Source: a virus. Taken from it: a DNA stretch of 33,350 bases. Under the pieces are notes generated by a model. It did not search any database, had not been told where the DNA came from, and saw only the letters and a list, made by a program, of their open reading frames with translations. Position 1 is the first letter of the stretch. Every line of letters starts with the position of its first letter. The stretch spans positions 1 through 33,350 of IMG/VR virus record IMGVR_UViG_3300023223_000099; one strand, given 5' to 3'. Shown in pieces: positions 17,951 through 23,154 of the stretch. The position numbers and the translations under genes were made by a program.

Positions 17951-18086
17951 GGTGGAAGTACGGAACATTAGTGATGAAAAAATACAGGGCTGGGCCAAAC
18001 GGCACGATTTAGAAATGTGCGGCTCCCTTACCGACTTACGGTGTATGGTTGAAGATGCTCAGTCATTACACCTAATTAAACCGTAG
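17847..18086 (+). CDS. cassette 11 fusion protein: Cys-rich module plus short helical domain
   Basis: 79 aa from ATG 17847, ten bases after GAGGAG. The site-encoded part is MTCNCKLIGGEECHGGDDCV up to SSGCST; compare ECTCKFIERSEC to TGCST in the cassette 9 product: CxCK[LF]I, EC and GCST align. The cassette part (VEVRNISDEKIQGWAKRHDL and following) is unrelated to that of cassette 9. A conserved zinc-type head joined to exchangeable C-terminal domains is the simplest reading. Confidence 0.6.
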   Translation: MTCNCKLIGGEECHGGDDCVVTERIESSHSSGCSTVEVRNISDEKIQGWAKRHDLEMCGSLTDLRCMVEDAQSLHLIKP

Positions 18087-18134
18087 AACAAGGAGTTCAT
18101 GAGCCGTTAGGTCTCATGTAACGAGGTGTTATAA
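18083..18134 (+). repeat. attC-like site L
   Basis: R'' GTAGAAC (18083-18089), R' GTTATAA (18128-18134). Interior has a perfect CATGAG-ccgttaggt-CTCATG stem. Left AACAAGGAG resembles AACGAGGAG. No downstream AAC box matches GTTATAAATA, so it ends array 2. Confidence 0.6.
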
Positions 18135-18157
18135 ATACAAATAACCAAGGAGATAGC

Positions 18158-18457
18158 ATGAATATTAAAATAGCAGTATTAGCGGTAATAGTAGTTCTAG
18201 CAGGATGTAAAGAAGTAACATCAGATGAGGTCATGATCTTTGAATGTACCAATTTCACGGAAACAAGGATTGAAAGATTCGAGCTAGATTTTGTTGTAAA
18301 GAATGTTTTTGTGATAGGTGAGAATATAGCTTATGTGTCTTATGGCTATGAGGGTGGCGCTTCTAAATCAATCTATTGCGGAGTAAGCCCAGAGTCTAAT
18401 ACTGTATTCACTAGTTCAGAGCTATCAGAAGTACAGGAATACTTAGCTATAAAATAA
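18158..18457 (+). CDS. lipoprotein
   Basis: 99 aa. Signal peptide with lipobox LAGC (Cys about residue 17), followed by a beta-rich mature part with one further Cys pair (FECTN and IYCGV) that may form a disulfide. AAGGAGA precedes ATG. Small phage lipoproteins often block receptors or secondary infection; whether this one is outer-membrane (Lys after the Cys gives no inner-membrane Asp signal) cannot be proven. It starts just after the last cassette site. Confidence 0.65.
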   Translation: MNIKIAVLAVIVVLAGCKEVTSDEVMIFECTNFTETRIERFELDFVVKNVFVIGENIAYVSYGYEGGASKSIYCGVSPESNTVFTSSELSEVQEYLAIK

Positions 18458-18468
18458 AGGAGAATGGC

Positions 18469-18609
18469 ATGAGAAAGAAGAAAAGCGAGACTAAGTGGGG
18501 CTTATTATCATCGGCTTTAATTGTAGCGGTTATCTATCTAGGCTTGTGCTATTTAATTAAGCCTATACAAGAGCCTTCACCATTTGAGATATACAGCGAG
18601 CAGAGGTAG
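18469..18609 (+). CDS. single-pass membrane protein
   Basis: 46 aa starting MRKKKSETKWGLLSSALIVA; basic N-terminus, transmembrane helix (about 11-31), short outer tail EPSPFEIYSEQR. AAGGAG precedes the ATG, 11 bases after the lipoprotein stop, so the two are probably co-expressed envelope proteins. Confidence 0.55.
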   Translation: MRKKKSETKWGLLSSALIVAVIYLGLCYLIKPIQEPSPFEIYSEQR

Positions 18610-18611
18610 TT

Positions 18612-18809
18612 ATGAATATTTCAGGCGTTAAATCAGATACAGATAGCCCCTGTGTAGGTGTATGCAGTTTAACCAGAGGTGGTGAGGTCTGTAACGGATG
18701 CGGCAGGAACTTAGAAGAGGTGACGTACTGGCTAGATATGGACGAATCAGACAAGCGAGAAGTTAATATTAACGCAGCCCAACGGCTCCAGGAGTTACAG
18801 GATGGCTGA
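18612..18809 (+). CDS. DUF1289-family protein
   Basis: 65 aa with the signature PCVGVCSLTRGGEVCNGCGR followed by LEEVTYWLDMDESDKREV. The four-Cys pattern CxxxC...CxxC and the W..M....R ending define this family of small bacterial proteins, suspected metal or Fe-S binders of unknown role. Starts two bases after the preceding stop and overlaps the next gene by eight bases. Confidence 0.75.
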   Translation: MNISGVKSDTDSPCVGVCSLTRGGEVCNGCGRNLEEVTYWLDMDESDKREVNINAAQRLQELQDG

Positions 18810-18990
18810 ACAAGACCTATTAAAAGCAATATGGCTGCAAATGGAAAAAGACAGCAAGCTAGTCAGCCAATTAGTTGATGAGTGCAGCGACCACGTAGAG
18901 AGGGCTATCAACCTATCAAACGAGGTAGAGATTGTAAGACAAGAGATCGAAGCCCACAAACTAGCAATGACGCAAGTTACATTGCACTAA
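18802..18990 (+). CDS. small helical hypothetical protein
   Basis: 62 aa, entirely helical with heptad-like spacing (VEIVRQEIEAHKLAM). CAGGA of the preceding gene serves as ribosome binding site. No family recognised. Confidence 0.5.
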   Translation: MAEQDLLKAIWLQMEKDSKLVSQLVDECSDHVERAINLSNEVEIVRQEIEAHKLAMTQVTLH

Positions 18991-19003
18991 CAAGGATAAA
19001 CCG

Positions 19004-19270
19004 ATGAGCGTAATTAAAGAGAACATACTAAGAGCAGCAGAAACCGGATCAATGAATGAGCATCACATTAAAGCTAAGGACGAAAAGCGAGCAGAGGTAG
19101 CCGCAGATGTAGAGGCCTTCTTTCAGGCAGGCGGGCACACCCAGCATATTAAGCGAGGCGTAGGAGCGTTTGAGTTTATGAATGGGCGCAAATACTTGGC
19201 CACCATGCAAGCTTGCACCACGGAAAGCAATAGGATAAGCCGAGCAAAGAAAATGCCGTTTAACCGTTGA
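19004..19270 (+). CDS. hypothetical basic protein
   Basis: 88 aa, AAGGA before ATG. Helical N-terminus MSVIKENILRAAETGSMNEH, then AFFQAGGHTQHIKRGVGAFE and a basic tail RISRAKKMPFNR. The QxGGxxxxIxxG pattern recalls short phage proteins that hold an embedded helix-turn-helix; assignment uncertain. Confidence 0.5.
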   Translation: MSVIKENILRAAETGSMNEHHIKAKDEKRAEVAADVEAFFQAGGHTQHIKRGVGAFEFMNGRKYLATMQACTTESNRISRAKKMPFNR

Positions 19271-19296
19271 TCTAATGAACCAAAGTACATTATAAT
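19267..19296 (+). promoter_or_regulatory. promoter for a probable leaderless mRNA
   Basis: TTGATC (19267-19272), 18-base spacer and perfect TATAAT (19291-19296). The expected start point, six or seven bases later, coincides with the ATG at 19303. Confidence 0.55.
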
Positions 19297-19302
19297 ATGA
19301 TT

Positions 19303-19509
19303 ATGGAAACACGAGAAATAACAGAATATTTAAGCGATACGATTAGCATGGATGTGGAGGCTTATTGCGCTCTTATGAATATAGGAGAAAGAGGGTTATT
19401 CAAAGCATGGAAGACCCCTAAAGGCCAGCAACAGATCAAGGACCGAGTATACAGACTGTACTCAGAGGATAAGACGCCAGCAAGGATAAAACGATTCGAT
19501 GCATTATAG
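19303..19509 (+). CDS. hypothetical protein in its own transcription unit
   Basis: 68 aa from ATG 19303; the in-frame ATG at 19297 immediately follows the -10 box and would lie upstream of the transcript start. Begins METREITEYLSDTISMDVEA, helical, with a KTPKGQQQIKDRVYRLY segment. No ribosome binding site is present. With promoter before and terminator after, it is a single-gene unit, possibly expressed at all times. No family recognised. Confidence 0.55.
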   Translation: METREITEYLSDTISMDVEAYCALMNIGERGLFKAWKTPKGQQQIKDRVYRLYSEDKTPARIKRFDAL

Positions 19510-19533
19510 ATTTCATAGCTCCCCTAGTACTTT

Positions 19534-19561
19534 GCCGTGTTAAGTAGTCACGGTCTTTTTT
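19534..19561 (+). terminator. intrinsic terminator
   Basis: CCGTG, nine-base loop, CACGG, then TCTTTTTT. Closes the unit of the gene at 19303. Confidence 0.7.
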
Positions 19562-19594
19562 AGGGATAACAGCGCAATAGGTTAAGGAGTAAAG

Positions 19595-19807
19595 ATGAAT
19601 AATTCAGATCAGCCAGCAATGCCCCCGAATGCTGGGTGGAGAGATAACGAGGAAATAGCAAGAGGTTTAACCAAGCGCGAGCACTTTGCAGCAATGGCTA
19701 TGCAAGGGATACTTGCAACATCACCAGATTTTAGAGAGGGGTCGGTAGCTAAATATGCCGTCCAGCAAGCAGATTCACTACTAAAAGCACTGGATGAGAC
19801 TAAATAA
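19595..19807 (+). CDS. conserved small phage protein (KREHFAAMAMQG type)
   Basis: 70 aa. LTKREHFAAMAMQGILATSP followed by YAVQQADSLLKALDE is a recurring pattern in uncharacterised phage and prophage proteins. AAGGAG precedes ATG. Unknown role. Confidence 0.6.
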   Translation: MNNSDQPAMPPNAGWRDNEEIARGLTKREHFAAMAMQGILATSPDFREGSVAKYAVQQADSLLKALDETK

Positions 19808-19829
19808 CTAACCAATAAGGAATAAGATT

Positions 19830-20180
19830 ATGTGGTTTGAAAAAAGTGAGCTAAAAGCAGATATAACACGTTTAGAGAAAGAGAAGCGCATCATAAAAGA
19901 TGAGCTAGAAGACCTAAAGCACCAGAAGAAGATGGAAAACGAAGACATTAAGCACATGGTTAAGATCAACCAAGAGCGCAAAGATATCGAGCTTGAGAAA
20001 GAAAAGATCAAATTAGCCGGTGAGCAGACCAAAGCTATTGCACAGGTTAAAGATGAGTATCAAGATAAAACAGAGAAGCAGCTAGAGAAGCAACTAACCA
20101 ACATGAAAGATATGTATGGTGAGATTCTAGAGCGCTTACCTAATTACAACGTAAGTCATAAGATACAGGAAAAGAAATAA
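19830..20180 (+). CDS. coiled-coil protein
   Basis: 116 aa, charged coiled coil from residue about 4 to 100 (ELKADITRLEKEKRIIKDEL and so on), then LERLPNYNVSHKIQEKK. AAGGAA precedes ATG. Lies just before the packaging genes; could be a structural or assembly factor. Its stop overlaps the next start by one base. Confidence 0.55.
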   Translation: MWFEKSELKADITRLEKEKRIIKDELEDLKHQKKMENEDIKHMVKINQERKDIELEKEKIKLAGEQTKAIAQVKDEYQDKTEKQLEKQLTNMKDMYGEILERLPNYNVSHKIQEKK

Positions 20181-20422
20181 TGGGACCCTCTGAGCTGGCT
20201 GCTAGGCAAATGCAAGCTGCTAGATTGTCGGCTTTGGCTGGTTTAGGAGGGTTTGGTTTAGCTGGAGGCGCTTCACAAGGGGCGCTACGAAGCGGATCAC
20301 AGAACCAGGGGCTTGGGAACAGCGTGACCTTTGGAAGGCCATATATACCCAAACCTAAAGACCTACCAATACGAGAAGAACTACAGCACGAAACCGATGA
20401 ATGGTTAAAGGACGTGGTATAA
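20180..20422 (+). CDS. Gly/Ala-rich hypothetical protein
   Basis: 80 aa: MGPSELAARQMQAARLSALA, a Gly/Ala/Leu-rich segment, SVTFGRPYIPKPKDLPIREE and an acidic helical end. Coupled to the coiled-coil gene. The low-complexity first half may be membrane-active or disordered. No family recognised. Confidence 0.5.
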   Translation: MGPSELAARQMQAARLSALAGLGGFGLAGGASQGALRSGSQNQGLGNSVTFGRPYIPKPKDLPIREELQHETDEWLKDVV

Positions 20423-20537
20423 TAATATTCCACTGGGCTAGCCACCTTAACCAACGGCAGGACGGGCTTCATCCGCCTCCTTAACGTTCAGCTCCCGGAG
20501 TGTCCGGATAGGGAGCAACTAATTAGGAGAAATAGAA
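20423..20537 (+). other. untranslated segment with structured RNA potential
   Basis: GCTCCC (20491-20496) pairs with GGGAGC (20511-20516), enclosing a nested GGA-gtg-TCC. Preceding bases (GGACGGGCTTCATCCGCCTCC region) are GC-rich compared with neighbours. No U-tract, so not a plain terminator; it leads into the gene at 20538. Confidence 0.4.
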
Positions 20538-20726
20538 ATGAAATATGTAATGAAACAAATATGCTTAGCACTATACTTATTAGGCCATTTAATAAGCATT
20601 ACTACTATGGAGGTTAGCTGGCTAGGCTTTACTTATCACATATACAATAAGCTAATGGGATGGTCTGTGGCGATTAATGATAAATACGGGTTTGATGTAT
20701 GGGAAAGCCCTGACTGGGATGGATAG
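20538..20726 (+). CDS. hypothetical membrane-associated protein
   Basis: 62 aa: MKYVMKQICLALYLLGHLIS begins with a hydrophobic helix (about 6-30), then a hydrophilic acidic C-terminus YGFDVWESPDWDG. Phage genomes often carry short proteins with this N-terminal pattern. AGGAGA precedes ATG. Confidence 0.5.
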   Translation: MKYVMKQICLALYLLGHLISITTMEVSWLGFTYHIYNKLMGWSVAINDKYGFDVWESPDWDG

Positions 20727-20742
20727 TTATTATTGGTAGTGA

Positions 20743-20870
20743 CGTTGGTATGTGTCCTAGCTCTCGGCTCGGCTAGGTGTTTCAGGCAATGAACGAGCGA
20801 TGACAATAGTCCACATTTCTCTCTGAAACAGAACCCTTGGACAGGGTAGCAGTTCGAATCTGCCGCCAGC
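20743..20870 (+). ncRNA. tRNA-like structured RNA (degenerate tRNA or novel ncRNA)
   Basis: Contains a canonical T-arm GCAG-TTCGAAT-CTGC (20849-20863) followed by GCCAGC, which can pair at six of seven positions, two of them wobble, with CGTTGGT at 20743-20749. Between them are consecutive helices: CCTAGC/GCTAGG (20756-20777), an eight-pair TGTTTCAG/CTGAAACA (20778-20830, 37-base loop) and ACCC/GGGT (20833-20847). There is no normal seven-base anticodon loop and no CCA, so it is not a standard tRNA. Could be a decayed tRNA, an attachment-site remnant or a structural RNA. Confidence 0.45.
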
Positions 20871-20902
20871 ATTACTATCAATAGTAATTAAAGGATCATC
20901 GT

Positions 20903-21103
20903 ATGGGCGAATTAATACCATTCAACCCATTAGAGAGACTAAGCATAGAGCAGCTACTAAACAGGCTGGATGTAGCTATGTATGACTATGAGGTCAACGT
21001 ATACGAGATAACCATACTAAGAAATGAGATAGAGCGAAGAGGTGATATAGTCGCTATAATGATAACAGATGGATACTTGGACGATTGGGATTATGACCGA
21101 TAA
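20903..21103 (+). CDS. small acidic helical protein before the terminase genes
   Basis: 66 aa: MGELIPFNPLERLSIEQLLN, then LRNEIERRGDIVAIMITDGY and an acidic tail DDWDYDR. AAAGGA precedes the ATG. No family recognised; first protein gene of the packaging block. Confidence 0.5.
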   Translation: MGELIPFNPLERLSIEQLLNRLDVAMYDYEVNVYEITILRNEIERRGDIVAIMITDGYLDDWDYDR

Positions 21104-21123
21104 AGAATATGTGGTGATTAACA

Positions 21124-21558
21124 ATGGCTAAGACAGACACACTAAGCGGAAAGGATGAATTAGCCTGCCAAGCTTACATCAAGTGTGGAGGCAATCAATC
21201 GGAAGCGTTTAGACAGTCAAGAGACACCTCTAATATGACCACAAAGTCTGTGTGGGAAGCAGCCAGCAAGGTATTCGCTAAAGCCAAGGTAATTACAAGG
21301 GTTTTAGAATTAGAGGAGCTATCAGTTAAAGAGCATCTAGTAACCGTTGAGAGCATCGCTAACGAGCTTACAGAGGCTAGAACGCTAGCTATGAGCATAG
21401 ACCAACCAAGTGCAGCAGTAAGCGCTAGTAATGGCAAGGCAAAACTATACGGGCTGTTGACTGATAAGCTAGAACAGACCGGCCCTAATGGTGGCCCTTT
21501 ACAACATGACCATGAGATAACTATTAACTTAGTAGGGATGGATGATGAAGATAACTGA
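21124..21558 (+). CDS. terS: terminase small subunit
   Basis: 144 aa. An N-terminal helix-turn-helix (ACQAYIKCGGNQSEAFRQSR and NMTTKSVWEAASKVFAKAKV), then an oligomerisation segment LTEARTLAMSIDQPSAAVSA and KAKLYGLLTDKLE match the terminase_2 family. The protein recognises the packaging site and hands DNA to the large subunit; the packaging site often lies within or beside this gene. It overlaps the following small gene by 17 bases. Confidence 0.8.
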   Translation: MAKTDTLSGKDELACQAYIKCGGNQSEAFRQSRDTSNMTTKSVWEAASKVFAKAKVITRVLELEELSVKEHLVTVESIANELTEARTLAMSIDQPSAAVSASNGKAKLYGLLTDKLEQTGPNGGPLQHDHEITINLVGMDDEDN

Positions 21559-21766
21559 GGTGATTAAAATATTAGAAGATAGATTGAACGAGCATGGGGA
21601 TATAGAAGTAGCGGTTATAGACGCCGACACAAGCTGGAGACTTAAGCTAATAGACCAAGACCTCGAGCACAATAAAGAGTTAAATATAATCGAAGTTACC
21701 GCAGGGTATGGAAACGAAATGGTGGACGCATACATAAGGAATCACCCTGAACATACAAATAGCTAA
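21542..21766 (+). CDS. small protein between terminase genes
   Basis: 74 aa: MMKITEVIKILEDRLNEHGD followed by IEVAVIDADTSWRL, a pattern shared with many short phage proteins that begin with a helix and an IEV strand. Role unknown. It overlaps terS by 17 bases and terL by 20 bases if terL starts at CTG 21747, so expression of the three is coupled. Confidence 0.6.
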   Translation: MMKITEVIKILEDRLNEHGDIEVAVIDADTSWRLKLIDQDLEHNKELNIIEVTAGYGNEMVDAYIRNHPEHTNS

Positions 21767-23153
21767 GCCATTCGGTAAACTATTCAAGCCCAAGCGTATA
21801 AAGATATTCTACGGCGGGCGAGGTGGCGCTAAGACTGTATCATTCTGTAAAGCCCTATTAGCTATGGCCATGAAAGAATCTATGGGCGTTCTCTGCCTTC
21901 GTGAGTTTCAAAACTCCATAGATGACTCTGTACATTCAGCCCTCAAAGAAGAAATCGAGATAATGAACCTATCGAGCTTCTTTACTTACACCAATAACGG
22001 CATAGACGGTATAAACGGCTCAAAGTTTAGGTATGCTCAATTAGCCCGTAATCTCGCCTCAATCAAATCAAAGCATGGTTTTAAAATAGCATGGGTAGAA
22101 GAAGCCAGTGTTATGTCAGAGAAAAGCCTAGAGTTTCTAGTCCCTACCATTCGTAAGTCAGGATCGGAACTATGGTTTAGCCTTAACCTGGACGATGAGG
22201 AAGGGGCTGTTTATTGCGAGTACATTAGACCTCACCTTAAAGATATTGAGAAACATGGCTTCTATGAAGATGATGATGTATATATTCGTAAGATCAACAT
22301 GGATGAAAACCCCTTTGCTCCGGATGAGTTAATACGCGAATCTGAGAAGATGAAGGGAAAGAACTATAAGAAATGGTTACACGTTTACAACGGCGATCCC
22401 AATACTAACTTTGAAGATGCCATCATACAGCCCGAATGGATTAACGCCTCAATAGATGCTCACCTAAAGATACAAGGATGGGAGCCTATGGGCATTAAGT
22501 CGTTAGGCTTTGACCCTGCTGACGAAGGAGCAGACGCTAAAGCTTTAGTGCTAAGGCACGGTTCAATTATTACTAAGTGTATTCAATGGGATGACGGCGA
22601 CATATCAGACGCTGTTGATAAGGCTTTTAGATGCGCTGATGACTGGAGAGTAGACGCACTGGTCTATGATAGTGACGGTTTAGGAGCTGGCGTAAAGGTT
22701 GGATTAGATAAGAGAATGGAAGGCAAGCGCATTGATGTTAGCCCTTTCTATGGCAATGCTAAGGTCGATAACCCTCACGAAGATTATGATTTGACCGGCG
22801 ACAAGCGGCGAACCATGAAGGATATGTTTAAGAACAAGCGCTCTCAATATATAAAGCTATTGGCGGATAGATTTGAAAGAACTTATAACGCAGTAGAGAA
22901 TGGCGTTTGGTCTGATCCTGAAACAATGATAAGCCTAAGCAGTGATATAGAAGATTTAGATCAGTTAAAATCTGAACTGTCAAGATGGCAACGTAAAAAG
23001 AGCAATAATACCTTTTATCAGGTAGAATCGAAGGTAGATATGAAGAAGCGGGGCTATGAGTCTCCCAATATGTCAGATGGTTGTGGCTATTGTTTTGCTA
23101 ATCCACCCCCAGAGATCGAAGTAGAAGAACTAAATTTTACAAGGTATTACTAA
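21747..23153 (+). CDS. terL: terminase large subunit (ATPase/nuclease), probable CTG start
   Basis: 468 aa. Walker A GGRGGAKT is at residues about 22-29, encoded at about 21812-21835; it lies upstream of the first ATG in frame (21864), so that ATG cannot be the start. In the open stretch after the previous in-frame stop there is no ATG, GTG or TTG before the Walker motif; CTG at 21747, six bases after AAGGA, is the best candidate. Walker B-type IAWVEEA, and nuclease-domain acidic residues in GFDPADEGADAK and DALVYDSDGLG fit the terminase_3 family. It cuts and translocates DNA into the prohead through the portal. Confidence 0.85.
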   Translation: MNIQIAKPFGKLFKPKRIKIFYGGRGGAKTVSFCKALLAMAMKESMGVLCLREFQNSIDDSVHSALKEEIEIMNLSSFFTYTNNGIDGINGSKFRYAQLARNLASIKSKHGFKIAWVEEASVMSEKSLEFLVPTIRKSGSELWFSLNLDDEEGAVYCEYIRPHLKDIEKHGFYEDDDVYIRKINMDENPFAPDELIRESEKMKGKNYKKWLHVYNGDPNTNFEDAIIQPEWINASIDAHLKIQGWEPMGIKSLGFDPADEGADAKALVLRHGSIITKCIQWDDGDISDAVDKAFRCADDWRVDALVYDSDGLGAGVKVGLDKRMEGKRIDVSPFYGNAKVDNPHEDYDLTGDKRRTMKDMFKNKRSQYIKLLADRFERTYNAVENGVWSDPETMISLSSDIEDLDQLKSELSRWQRKKSNNTFYQVESKVDMKKRGYESPNMSDGCGYCFANPPPEIEVEELNFTRYY

Positions 23154-23154
23154 T

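Larger units (their letters stand above)
17306..18134 (+). mobile_element. integron-like gene cassette array 2 (three cassettes)
   Basis: Sites J1, K, J2 and L bound three cassettes with self-matching ends: GTTCAACGCG/GGCGTTGAAC (9 of 10), GTTATATTTA/CAAATATAAC (9 of 10), GTTCTACGGT/ACCGTAGAAC (10 of 10). J1 and J2 are long sites that carry stop codon, ribosome binding site and the 5' part of the next reading frame. Orientation is the same as array 1. The lipoprotein gene after site L begins a region without a matching closing box. Confidence 0.75.

Noticed and set aside
20849-20870. Complete functional tRNA gene
   Set aside because: Only the T-arm is canonical; there is no seven-base anticodon loop, the acceptor pairing is imperfect, and no CCA follows.
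21864-23153. Large terminase starting at the first ATG
   Set aside because: This form would lack the Walker A motif that is encoded in frame just upstream.
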